A stretch of 64,000 nt of DNA from Loripinus fragilis (lineage: Eukaryota > Mollusca > Bivalvia > Lucinida > Lucinidae). The notes under the pieces were generated by a model, which saw nothing but the letters and a program-made list of their open reading frames with translations, was not told where the DNA came from and ran no database searches. Positions 44,964 through 55,079 of the stretch are shown here, piece after piece. Position 1 is the stretch's first letter, and every line of letters starts with the position of its first letter. The translations under genes and the position numbers were made by a program. The stretch spans positions 87,124,779 to 87,188,778 of the forward strand of contig OZ026525.1 of NCBI GenBank assembly GCA_964019695.1, in the 5' to 3' direction.

Positions 44964-45983
44964 ATGGCTGAGCAGCAGCAGCAGCAGCAAGCGGCGCAAC
45001 AACCGGGTGCCTTAAACCTACCTACATTGTTGCAAACGTTGTCGCAACAACTTATTTCACTTTCAACTGTTGTGCAAGCGCAGAGCTTGTGTAGCATCGT
45101 TCCAAGGTTCGACGGAACCCCAACAAAATTTAAGGCTTGGATTAAAGCCATAAACAAATATGGTATGATCACCGGTTGCGATGATGATCATTTAAAGATG
45201 CTAGCTTTGCAGACCGCAGACGGTCCGCTTAGTGATTATATCCATAGGTGGATATCAGCCCACCAGGACCAGACGTGGCTCCAGTTGCGAGTGGAGTTAC
45301 AATCCCGTTTCGCCGAAGTAATAGACAAGAGTTATGCTCTTGGGCTATTACGCCGAATTAGACAGGAAAGAAATGAAAACGTTCAGATTTATGCTGAGCG
45401 GTTACTGAACCTTGCTGAGGACGCTTTCCAAGGTGAGGGTCAGAACCCCGCTGAGCTGGCGCCCATAGAGCGGCAGCTAGTTGGATTCTTCACCGATGGC
45501 CTTTACTATGATTATCTAAAAATTAAGGTCATGAGAGAAAACCCCGAAGAGTTGAGGCGAGCCGTGGCCCTTGCAATGGCGGAGCAGAATTTACGTAAGC
45601 GTTTCAACTTGAGGACGGGTAGACAATTGGATGATCGCGAATACTGTGAGATTGAACCGATGGATGTGTCCGCAGCGAGGCCACAATATTGTCGCGTTTG
45701 TAGGCGTCAGGGCCATACAGCCGCAAATTGCAGAGCGCGTAGACCAGGGGCCAGCCCTGGGCAAAACGTTGCAGTAATACAAAGGGCACGTGCGCAGCGC
45801 GGTAGGAACTGGACGCCTCCAGCAGTACGTTGCTGGCTTTGTAATAGAGTTGGCCATTTTAAGGCTAACTGCATTCTTCAACAGCCGTTTGTGAGACAAC
45901 CTAACGCGTCTCAAGCGCCGGTAGCGTCCCGGGGCGTCAAACTAGGATGCCCTCCGCACTATTGGGACAGTGCAAGGGCATGA
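44964..45983 (+). CDS. gag: Retroelement Gag
   Basis: 339 residues from ATG in a good context (accATGG), preceded by no competing start nearby. A glutamine run lies at residues 4-9. A Gypsy-type capsid-like region has 'FDGTPTKFKAWIKAI' and 'LLRRIRQ.RNE.VQ.YAERL' segments. Two CCHC zinc knuckles follow: CRVCRRQGHTAANC (about 45690-45731) and CWLCNRVGHFKANC (45831-45872), which bind the RNA genome. The frame is intact. It ends 79 bases after the protease frame opens; the protease frame is -1 relative to gag, compatible with programmed -1 frameshifting, though no textbook slippery heptamer is obvious. Confidence 0.93.
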   Translation: MAEQQQQQQAAQQPGALNLPTLLQTLSQQLISLSTVVQAQSLCSIVPRFDGTPTKFKAWIKAINKYGMITGCDDDHLKMLALQTADGPLSDYIHRWISAHQDQTWLQLRVELQSRFAEVIDKSYALGLLRRIRQERNENVQIYAERLLNLAEDAFQGEGQNPAELAPIERQLVGFFTDGLYYDYLKIKVMRENPEELRRAVALAMAEQNLRKRFNLRTGRQLDDREYCEIEPMDVSAARPQYCRVCRRQGHTAANCRARRPGASPGQNVAVIQRARAQRGRNWTPPAVRCWLCNRVGHFKANCILQQPFVRQPNASQAPVASRGVKLGCPPHYWDSARA

Positions 45984-46312
45984 AAACACGGAAAACTATA
46001 AACTATTCTACCTCAGCAGCTGGCAACCCTAGTTCATGTTTAATAACATTAGAAAATAGAAAGTACCGTAGTTTATTAGACAGTGGGGCAGAAATGAGTC
46101 TGTGCCACCGTCGTGTTTATCAATCATTGTCCTTTCCTCCAAGATTGCTAAAGAAAAACATTAGTTTGCAATCTGTTACAGGTCAATCACTCAAAGTTGA
46201 TGGTTGTGCAACTTTGACCCTTAAAATAGCAGGAATTAAGATACAGCACACTTTTATTGTAGTGCCCGAACTTAATAGAAACATAATTTTGGGGAGAGAT
46301 TTCCTCCAATAA
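45905..46312 (+). pseudogene. pro: Retroelement protease region
   Basis: The frame is open from 45905 and overlaps gag by 79 bases. It contains the retropepsin active-site triplet context LLDSGAEMS (DSG at about 46079-46087) and the C-terminal IILGRDFL segment (ILG, then RD) of Ty3/Gypsy proteases. It ends in TAA at 46310-46312, and the following ~60 bases have stops in the reverse transcriptase frame, so the normal Pro-RT continuity is broken. Confidence 0.88.
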
Positions 46313-46371
46313 AATTAAGTAAGGTTGTATTTTGATTTGAATAAAATGTGAATTAGAAATAATTATGTTGA

Positions 46372-47784
46372 TTTAGAGGAGGACTCTCACATTGCTTCTT
46401 TGGTCCGTTTAAAACAAAAAGTTGTGGTGCGACCAAAACAATGGTTGTTTGTCCTGCAAAGTTAAATCACAATTTTCAGGTAAATGGTACTTCAAAAATT
46501 CAAATATCTGCAGATGACCGAGGGTTTCTTGCTAATGAACCTGGTTTGCTAATTGCAAATGCCGTTGCTGATTCAAATCGAACTAGAAATATTCCACTTA
46601 TGCTTGATAACAATACTGACAAATTTATGAGGCTGCGACGTGGAAGTGTCGTAGCAAGGGCGGATCTAGTGCCCCAGGAGTTAGTAAAACCGTTAGGCAG
46701 GGAAGTTGCTAGCGTGGAACGAAAAGAGAAATTAGACTTGTCTGAAATAGACACGCCGCTGGAATTTAAAGGACTGGTTACCAAGTTGGTGCAAGCCAAC
46801 CGTGACTTGTTTGCGGCAAAGGACAAGGAACTTGGGTTCACTGATACTGTGCAGATGCGCATTCAGTTGAATGATCCGACCCCAATCCGCCTGAGGCCCT
46901 ATCGTATCCCTATGAATAATAGACCAATTGTTGATAGAGCCATAGATGAGATGTTGGAATCTGGAATTATACGTAGGTCACATTCTAGCTTTGCTTTTCC
47001 CGTAGTTATTGTTGATAAGAAGGATGGCACAAAGCGGTTTTGTGTTGACTTTCGAAAATTAAACAAAGCAACTAAAACTGATTCATATCCACTGCCATTA
47101 ATTGACGATATGTTAGCCCTATTGTCTGGAGCTAAGTATTTTACCGCGTTAGACCTAAAAAGTGGTTACTGGCAGGTCAAGGTCAAGGAGGAGGACAAAG
47201 AGAAGACAGCCTTCACTGTGCCCCACCGAGGTTGGTTTGAGTTCAATTCCATGCCCTTTGGTTTGGTAAATGCACCTGGGGTATTCCAATCTCTGATGGC
47301 CGAATGCTTGACCCAATTAAATTACTTTGCAGTGGCTTATCTTGATGATATACTCATATTTTCCCCCACAAAAGAAGCCCATATTGACCATATAAACCAG
47401 GTATTTGAGAGGTTACATCAGCACCGTTTAAGGCTTAAATTGAAAAAATGTTCCTTCTTCAAAACGGAGACTAAGTACCTTGGATTTGTTATCTCAGGAG
47501 ATGGGGTAAGCCCAGAACCTGAGCGAGTTTCAGCTATGAGATCAATGTCCCCACCCACTAATGTTAGGGAAGTAAGGTCATTGGTTGGTGTATTCTCTTA
47601 TTACCGTAGGTTTATACCCAATTTTTCAGCAATAGCAGCACCTATCATAGAACTGACCAAAAAGTACTCACGCTTTAAGTGGGACACCACTTGTGAAAAA
47701 GCATTTGAATATCTGAAAGACAGCCTATCACTGATAGCTACCTGGCTTATCCTGATAACTCCAAGCCATATTTACTCTATGTAG
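46372..47784 (+). pseudogene. pol: Retroelement reverse transcriptase region
   Basis: Open frame from 46372 (first ATG 46441). It has the Gypsy reverse transcriptase blocks: PIRLRPYRIP, a 'DKKDGTKRFCVDFRKLN' block, FTALDLKSGYWQV, MPFGLVNAPGVFQ, the catalytic YLDD (47338-47349), and YLGFVIS. After 'VGVFSYYRRFIPNFS' the frame is lost near 47740, before the RNase H domain, by an apparent one-base change. It would copy the element RNA into DNA. It is defective as sequenced. Confidence 0.93.
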
Positions 47785-48227
47785 ATGCTTCTAAAGATTG
47801 TGTTGGAGCGTGTCTTACACAACCTGATGAGACGTTAGAGCCCCCTGAGAACCCCTTTTTCAAGAATGAGAAACCTATATATTTCCTTTCCCATAGGTTA
47901 ACAAAAACCCAACAACGTTGGTCCACAATTGAACGTGAGGCGTATGCCTTGTTTTTCAGTCTCCAACGCTTAAATTATTACCTAAATGGTGCCAAGATAA
48001 TTGTCCGCACTGACCATAAGCCCCTTCTGTGTCTGTTTAATCAAGAGATTAAGTCCAAAAGGTGTGAAAGATTCTATTACAGTATTGCTAGCTATAATGT
48101 CACGCTAGAATACATACGAGGTGACCAAAACTGCATAGCTGACCTACTTTCAAGACTTCCTGACGCCCCAAGGAGGCCACCTACTGCTGATTCTGAAAAG
48201 ACCTGGAGCAGACTGAGCCAGACATAA
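47709..48227 (+). pseudogene. pol: Retroelement RNase H region
   Basis: The frame is open 47709-48227 (-1 relative to the reverse transcriptase frame). Features are an aspartate-containing YVDAS start, the EREAYA glutamate block, TDHKPL with catalytic Asp, and the terminal ADLLSR motif, all typical of Ty3/Gypsy RNase H. It overlaps the preceding frame; the junction is at about 47740. Confidence 0.9.
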
Positions 48228-49078
48228 CTGACAAAACGTATGAGGTTGGGTACATAAATTCAAACCGCATAGACCCTAAACAATATGAAAGTTGTCACGT
48301 AGGGAAAGCGGAAATTTTGGACCAAGAAAAACCGAGCATTGATGACCTAGATATGGTCTGGGAACAGTCCAAGGACCCTGACATTTCAGAAATAATAGAT
48401 CAGTTGAGACAAGGGTATGGCACTAAGGTTTTTCAGCATAGACATTTTGTTCTAGAGAATGTTTTATACTTTATCTCTGACCCAGATTACAATCCCATTC
48501 TGAGGCTTTATATACCTCTAAATCTCAGGGTACCAGTCAAACGTGAATTCCATGAAGAGTTAGGTCATGCAGGGATAGATCGAGCCTATGCTACAGCTAA
48601 GCTGCGTTATTACTGGCCAAATATGTTCAAAGATTTCAGTGAACATGTATCACAATGTGTTCAATGTAAGGAGAGAAGTTTACGTGTACAAAAACGCCCC
48701 CTTCAAAAGACGGAGATACCCCCTTTTCCCTTTGCAAAAATTGCAGTAGATACTTCAGGACCCTATGAACTGTCACATAGCGGAAATCGATATGTGATTG
48801 CATTTATTGACCTGTATTCAGGCTGGCCTGAAGCTTTTGCGACCCCTACTAAGGACACAGAAACCATAGCTCATTTATTCATTGAAGAAATTTATCCCAG
48901 GTTTGGTGCTGTTTTGCAAATAATCCATGACAGGGGAACTGAATATGTGAATGAGGTTTTCCGAAAAACACTAAGTACTTTAAACGTCAGTTGGGTGACA
49001 AGTAGTCCATATCACCCCAAGCTAATGGGCTTGTTGAGCATTTTAATAAAACTTTCAAGAACATACTTGCAAAGTTAA
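48197..49078 (+). pseudogene. pol: Retroelement integrase, zinc-binding and catalytic core
   Basis: The H-H-C-C zinc finger is visible (HEELGHAG with both histidines, then CVQCKE with both cysteines at about 48655-48670). The catalytic core has the first Asp in VDTSGPY (about 48748) and the second Asp in IHDRGTEYVN (about 48928). The frame fails at a run of four C at 49015-49018, just before the catalytic Glu region, so the DDE triad is split between two frames. Confidence 0.9.
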
Positions 49079-50118
49079 CAAGGGACACGCCCCAAAGGTG
49101 GGACCTATATATCAATCAAGCGCTGGCAGCTGTGCGTTTTAGTGTAAACGTCAGCCTTGGCGTCAGTCCATTTTATGCAATGTATCTAAGAGACCCTGTT
49201 GTTCCGTTAGACAATATTTTGAAGCCTAGAGCTCGTTATCTTGGCGAGGCGAACCATCTGGAGGCCTTGCAGCGTATGCATCAATGTTTTGTGTCGGTGC
49301 ACAGGCACTTGCAGAAAGCACGGGAACGCCAAAAGCACTATGCTGATCGTCAAGCCAAAGACGTAGAATTTAAGGTTGGGATGCCTGTTTTTTACCTTAA
49401 TCACCATAAGCGTAGTAAAATGGACCCCGGGTGGTTGTCGCATTTCAGGATAATTGCACAATTAGGACCCCAGACGTTCATTATACGTCATCAGCTTACG
49501 GGTGTGCAGCATCAAGCTCACACAACTGATTTGCGGAAGGCAGAATTAGAGTGGGAAATCCCTGAGTTACCTCCTACAGAGAGGCCGCTTAGAAAAACCA
49601 GGCTGGCAGCCCCCCAAACTGAAAGTGCTGCACAGGACAGCTCTGACGCAGACAGCGAAAGCTCAGACGTCAGGCCTGGTGAAAAACCAATGGAATCTGC
49701 GGGTTCAAACAAGCGCAGACCCCCTGACTGGCTTATAAAGCGTAATAAGCATGAAGTGTCCAGCTCTCAGGACACAAAGCCACGTATGCACCTTCAAAAA
49801 TTAATGCGCGCTAATAGAAAATCCAGTGAGTTCCCTAGGGAGGATTCACAATCTGACAGTGACAGTGGTACGATAATTTATGACCCCTTTATAAAGACAG
49901 ACTCCATGGCCAGTGACGTGAAGTCTGAAGATCCAGCAGGGTCCGATGACCCAATGACCGAAGCTGACCTTTCTGACCGCAATATGGTAGGTATTGAGGC
50001 CGTCAGTAAAAAGGTGGAATGCGAAAAATCTGTTGAAACGAATTCTGGTTCGATTGAGTCATGTAACAGTAGGCAAAATGTTAAAGCACTTTTCCAAGCG
50101 ATAGCACAAATGCTATGA
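49006..50118 (+). pseudogene. pol: Retroelement integrase C-terminal region
   Basis: Frame -1 to the previous segment. It carries the end of the catalytic core, then a GPY/F-like module (residues around HFRIIAQLGPQTFII), then a long acidic/serine-rich tail with S/D clusters to 50118. The stop is TGA. The tail is longer than in many Gypsy integrases; its role is unknown. Confidence 0.85.
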
Positions 50119-51075
50119 AATTGCTTATTTGAAGTCTGTGAATTCGTAACAGGGAATAGAGTTTTCCGTTGTCCCAAAGGAATATTTCATGTTGTAATTT
50201 GTAGTATTAATTAATGCGTAAAATGAATGTAAAACGTTGATACGCATGTTGATGCGTAATGGTAATGCGTAATGTAAATGCATAACGTAGACGCACATGT
50301 TAATGCGTAGCGCTGATGCGTAGGTTTATGCGTCGTGGTAATATGTAGCGTTAACGCATGATAATTAATGTATAAGACAGTGTCTTGCATTAAGCAACCA
50401 ACTTGCTGTTTATCGAAGCTATCGTTAGACAGGTGTTAATTGTGTGACAAAACTGGAAACAGCAATCGCTTATTTTAACCAATATTCAGTCTGCGTGAAA
50501 CTACTGAGCCCTAAAGTCTCTCGTTTGTCGTTATCATAAGAGACATATGGCATAACGTGCTGTTATTCAAATTAGGATATTTCCAAGCTAATAGCACTTT
50601 ATCTTTATCGCTCGCTCTCTGAATATCCATTAAAATAAATGAAACAAGGGATTAGTTACATAAGAAGAGTGGTTGCTCGTGCTCAAAAGACATTGAAAAG
50701 ATTATAGTCATGTATTTATGACATTTGTTCTGTCCTTGTTGGTGTACAAATACGTTAGGAACACGCAACTGTCATTAGAGGCAATTGTATTCTATCCGTT
50801 TTGGCATTATATTGCAGTCGAAAATGACAATGCCACTTGAAGTAAATTACCCCTATGTAAAGTGATGCTACACTAATTGCAAGCAAGTTGTTTTGAAGTA
50901 AGATAATTCCCAAGTAATTCTTTCTTAATGTAAGGCCCATCTCAAATGTCTGACATCTTTGACTAGCTATCTTTAAAACAATAACGATAATGCTAATATG
51001 ACAGATGGTCGCTTTATATTAGGCAGTTAAACTCGCTAATGGGAGACTCAAAATCTGATCTGTATTTTTCAGATC
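50119..51075 (+). other. Retroelement pol-env spacer with ATGCGTA repeats and splice acceptor
   Basis: Bases 50210-50365 hold about ten 'aatgcgta'/'gatgcgta'-like words in direct and partly inverted form, including GCGTTAACGC. The spacer ends with a consensus acceptor 'tctgtatttttcag' at 51072, three bases before the env ATG. It has no other coding potential. Confidence 0.7.
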
Positions 51076-52197
51076 ATGCGACGACAAGTACTGCGATTCT
51101 GGGAATTGGCTTCCTTTGTAATTATATTGGGAAGAGTACACTCACAACATTTGATTAGCCGTGGTGTTATCTTTCGACAGACTCAGCTCATAGAACAGTT
51201 ACGATCTACTTGGCTGGTGACTCTAGTATATGATCTGACCACAGTACAAAAGTACGTCGGTGGATTAAGTGGAAATTTGGACGCTGCACGAAAAATCATT
51301 ACTACCATTGAAACCGAGTATGATTTCCCGATGGAGGGGTCGAAATTATTTCACAATGATGTGTATAACATACACGTGTTTGCCGAAGAAGGGTATCGTC
51401 GCGTGTTTGCGCAGTTAAAACGTGAACTTGCGAACTTACAACGGAGTCATACTATACTAAAAAGTGAGTTGCGCACCTATGATTTATTAGGTGGCCGCTC
51501 AAAGCGTGGGCTAATTCCAATTCTTGGCAAAGCCCTAGGTTATATCGCAGGGTTAGTAACGACCGATCAATTGCGCAATGTCAAGGCCAGCATACGCAGT
51601 TTGGAAAGCAATCAAGACAATATTGTTCATGAGCTTGAACACCAGATATCTGTCGTGAATATGTCGCGAAAATACATACAAGAAAATCGTAACGCCATCA
51701 ATAAACTCACTATTGGGTTACGGGATGTTGAGGACAAACTAGATAACGTCACACACGTGTTATCTGCTCAAATCCTTGAGATAGACCGGTTCATGCAAAT
51801 ATATACGCAGCTTGATATAATGATTGCTCAAATACGACAGCTTATCGATAATGCAGGGCGTTACCTGGACAATCTCCGTGTCGAGCTATCTTTTCTTAGT
51901 CTCGGACATATAAGTCCAAACATAATTTCGCCAAAAGATTTACTTGAGTTGTTAAATGGTCTCAAAAACCAAATTCCAAAAGGCTTTAAATTGCCAATGC
52001 ATCCCACACGAAAATTATGGGAGTTTTATCGCTTTTTGACCTGTTCTGCTCTATTAGATCAAGATCGTATCTTAGTGTTGCTATCGGTGCCATTACTCGA
52101 CACAGATGCTTACTATGAGCTCTATTCGGCTACGAGCTTGCCATTCACGTTCGAATCCGCATCTGATGGGTCCCGTTGGGGAGTATTGCAACATTAG
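51076..52197 (+). pseudogene. env: Retroelement env-like (F-protein-like) N-terminal and central part
   Basis: The frame starts at 51076 right after an acceptor. A hydrophobic signal-like segment is at residues 11-23. A furin-type RSKR is at residues 141-144 (about 51496-51507), followed at once by a glycine-rich hydrophobic stretch (GLIPILGKALGYIAGL), the position of the fusion peptide in errantivirus Env and baculovirus F proteins. Long heptad-rich helices follow (residues ~165-260). The frame shifts near 52150, so the gene is broken. Assignment to the F-like class rests on architecture and the cleavage site, not on a database match. Confidence 0.8.
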
Positions 52198-52693
52198 AAA
52201 AGCGACTTATTCCGTTGAGCATAGCCATAGCTGTGCAATAGCACTCTTCACTAAACATAATGAGAAAATTGAACGCTATTGTCAGGTCAAGGTTAACTTC
52301 AATGTTCAATTACCACAAGCACTTTATTTGGATGATGGAACATATGCAATCGCTAGTGATCGTGAAGTGAAACTAAGAGTGACGTGCCATCGAAACAGTT
52401 TGGCTACAAATTTGTTGACCATTAAGCCGCCAATAAGTATAATACAACTTGAATTAACCTGCACAGCTTACAATGACAAGATAACTTTATTACCGTACTT
52501 CTTCAGTGAAACTAAATATCGACCTAAACATGATCCATTTCTTGGCCTTTTGAAAAGCACTAACTTCAGTATGACAAATATTTGGGAGCCGTTTCATGCC
52601 GCGTTGCCAAACTATTCAAATATCGAATTACCCGATAACCTTCAGAAAGTTGAAGATGTTTCCATGACTGACTTTACTTTACTTTATCAATAA
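52106..52693 (+). pseudogene. env: Retroelement env-like, downstream ectodomain fragment
   Basis: Continues the env-like gene in the +1 frame. Several cysteines (CNI, CAI, CQV, TCH, LTCTAY) fit a disulfide-bonded ectodomain. It ends in TAA at 52691-52693; the coding sense continues in a third frame. It is defective as sequenced. Confidence 0.7.
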
Positions 52694-52697
52694 GATC

Positions 52698-53069
52698 CGC
52701 GATGAGCGCGAGATTCGGATGATAAATGCCAATATCGGAAAACCATTTCTGCTATGGGCGAAATTTGCTATCGGTATTGGAGCTGGGCTGTTGCTGCTGA
52801 TCTTCCTTGTAGTTTATAAAGATCTAATTACAACTTGTCTATCAATAAAATGTCTGGGTGTTAATAAGAATACAGAAACGGAAAACCAGGGGAGAACAAC
52901 CACACCAACAAGAGACTGCCCACCGACAGCTGTTACTGCTAACGATGAATCTGGACCGGAGTTATGCCAAACTCCGTCGGTGGAGAGACCTGTCGACTTA
53001 CCAGTCGGAAGTTCAGCTGAACCTGTATCGTTTATGATGGTGTTGGACAAAAAGGTGTCCAAGGACTAA
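52698..53069 (+). pseudogene. env: Retroelement env-like, transmembrane and tail fragment
   Basis: The third env frame has one strong membrane segment (about residues 10-33 from 52719, FAIGIGAGLLLLIFLVVY) followed by a polar tail rich in T, P, E and S, ending at 53069. A single C-terminal anchor fits a class I-like fusion glycoprotein. Confidence 0.75.
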
Positions 53070-53310
53070 CTTTTGCTAGTGAAGAACTTTGTTCTGAGGT
53101 CATATTTCCCTAGCCAAGGGATACTAGCACATGTACTTTTGTTGTCATACCGGGTGACATGAAACTTGATTAATGTCGTGACATAGACGTATAACACTTG
53201 ATGTTGTTCATGATATTGTGTCGACAATATGCTCTCTCTCCACTCCCCCACCTTTAACTACAATGAAACTCGGATTGTGCACCCGATTTTCAATGTAGGG
53301 GTGGACGCAT
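53070..53310 (+). other. Retroelement 3' untranslated region
   Basis: Short non-coding stretch. 'gtaggggtgga' at about 53295-53305 is the only purine-rich candidate for the polypurine tract before the 3' LTR, and it is weak. Confidence 0.45.
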
Positions 53311-54023
53311 TGTAATATAATACTTTGGAAACTTTTAATCATTGCTAGCTTGATGTGATGTCTTCGAGACAAAAACAGAAATGCATAATTAATAGGGAGG
53401 CGGAGACTGTGCATTAATCTAACACATGCTACAGTCCAATAATTGACTGTCGTGTGAATGAGCTTTCTTGGAAAGACTCATGATTGGTAACCTTAAAAAT
53501 GCTAGTTGTTTAAATAGGCTTGCTCGATGCAGAGCGGGAGAACTTGGCTTATTGGATTTCGGCAATATATGCTTTACTTTTTCGGACATAATTTCCAAAT
53601 TAAGCAAGCCAAGAATTTCGGCCAACATTTGCTTAAACTTTAGGAACGGACTTCTAAAACAGAAACTAAAACGTCAACTCTTCAAAAGGAACATTCGAAA
53701 ACTATAAATATAACTTTGTTACTGTATAACCAGTGCTCGAGTGAACTGCTGCCTGCCTGAACTGAAACAATAACTTCAATTAATTACAAGAAACTAGCTG
53801 GAGTATTTGCTGTGTATTAAAACCACTTATAGATGTCTACAGCTCGTTGATTCACTTTTCAAATTTAATCCACTATACGATCACGAATTAGCAAATTGCT
53901 GGGACTTTATTACGATCACGTTGGGACTATAAGACCAGATGTTGGGACTAAATGCTCCCCCAACTTGGGACTATTCCAGTGCTCCCATTGTACACGATCT
54001 ATTGTAACAGCGGCTATGTTACA
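53311..54023 (+). repeat. 3' LTR
   Basis: 713 bp, same length as the 5' LTR, with five substitutions and no indels (near the start 'cttttaat', 'atttgcttaaac', 'atataacttt', 'gattcactt' and 'ccagatgttgg'). It is followed by the CCTCC target duplicate. Confidence 0.95.
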
Positions 54024-54056
54024 CCTCCCCAGAGTCTTCCCTTCTCCCATACTTAA

Positions 54057-54320
54057 TCCTCTAGTGCCCTGTGTATCATATATGCTACATTCTTATTTTC
54101 GGTGCCGTGACCAGGATATTGACTTGAAAATATATTAAAATGCTAGAAAGACCATTTAGATGTTAGGCAATTAGAATATAATATGCTACATGCCAATCTC
54201 CGCAACCTTTGACCTCAGCACAAATTCAGACCCTGTTTTCTATTTGACTTTCCAAAGCTAGTATCTGGGTGGAATATAAAGGTTTTCTGATTGTGCATTC
54301 TATGTTTTGGCACTAGAGGG
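54057..54320. mobile_element. TTAA-flanked MITE, 264 bp
   Basis: TTAA at 54053-54056 and 54321-54324 flank ends 'tcctctagtgcc' and (inverted) 'ccctctagtgcc'. It sits in the minisatellite unit cut by the LTR element: 'cttctcccatac' on the left continues as 'gtatagtagaggaaggccc' on the right. Confidence 0.8.
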
Positions 54321-54362
54321 TTAAAGTACATGTATAGTAGAGGAAGGCCCAGTCCGCAATAC

Positions 54363-54535
54363 AGACAAGCCTGTACATCCACACACACACCGATAGACTT
54401 CCACAGTATAAGTGTGTGTGTTAGGGATGACATCTGTAAACAGTTAAGGCTCAGATAAGCCTGCACATCCACACAATAACCCGATAAACTTCCACAGTAT
54501 AAGTTTGTGTGTTAGGGATGACATTTTAGAATAGA
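54363..54535. repeat. ~100-bp tandem pair
   Basis: Two units share 'gcctgcacatccacac', 'gataaacttccacagtataa' and 'tgtgtgttagggatgacat'. This is a local duplication with no coding content. Confidence 0.8.
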
Positions 54536-54539
54536 ATTA

Positions 54540-55079
54540 GTAGGCCACTGGCTGGATATGGTTTACCTCCCCCCCCAGGGGGAATTTTGTAGACCATATT
54601 TTTCGTGTAGCCCAATGTCTTGCGAGGATTTTGCAACATGTTAGCCCTCTGACAATGGCAGCGTTAAGCTGTAACAGCCTGTTACATACGTTACCCTACA
54701 AAATATTTGATAATTAAAATTCTTTTTAAGACTTCAGAAAAGTGCATAAGAAAAGGTAAGATTTCCAAATTGGTTATATATTCTAAGTAAGCTATTACTG
54801 GGCTACAAATATATACCATTAAAAGCAAATATAGTCACCCCCAATGTAGTCTATGTTACATTTTAATATTGAACCCCCTTTTAAATGACAAATGAGTCTA
54901 ATATAGTTTGTCTTCAATTTGATTAAAACCAGTTTGTGTTCAATAATTTGGTATTATATCAAAGAATTTTTAAACTTTCCAAAACTGCAAACATTATGTT
55001 TCTATCTTATATACTTTTTGAGTTATTAGATGTTGAACATGGTACCCCTCATATCACAGAAAAATGTAAAATGTAATTC
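54540..55079. repeat. Diverged relative of the long inverted-repeat element
   Basis: 'tttacctccccccccaggggg' style start, 'cattatagacc', 'agccctctgacaatggcagc' and 'ctgttacatacgttacc' match the arm that starts at 55080, so this is a degenerate partial copy in direct orientation. A further such piece is at about 55900-56340. Confidence 0.6.

Larger units (their letters stand above)
43799..54023 (+). mobile_element. Ty3/Gypsy errantivirus-like endogenous retroelement, complete, frame-broken
   Basis: A 10.2-kb element with 713-bp LTRs, a gag-pro-RT-RNase H-integrase order (Ty3/Gypsy order) and a third, env-like gene. The 5-bp target duplication CCTCC is at 43794-43798 and 54024-54028. The two LTRs differ at five of 713 positions, about 0.7%, so the insertion is recent. 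All genes carry frame breaks, so it is probably not autonomous as sequenced. It lies antisense in a beta-adaptin intron and inside a 94-bp minisatellite unit. The env, furin-type site and splice-like signals are typical of insect errantiviruses and related animal Gypsy retroviruses; the exact clade cannot be assigned here. Confidence 0.95.

Noticed and set aside
45591..45914. 107-codon - strand frame opposite gag
   Set aside because: It is an antisense shadow of the zinc-knuckle region of gag.
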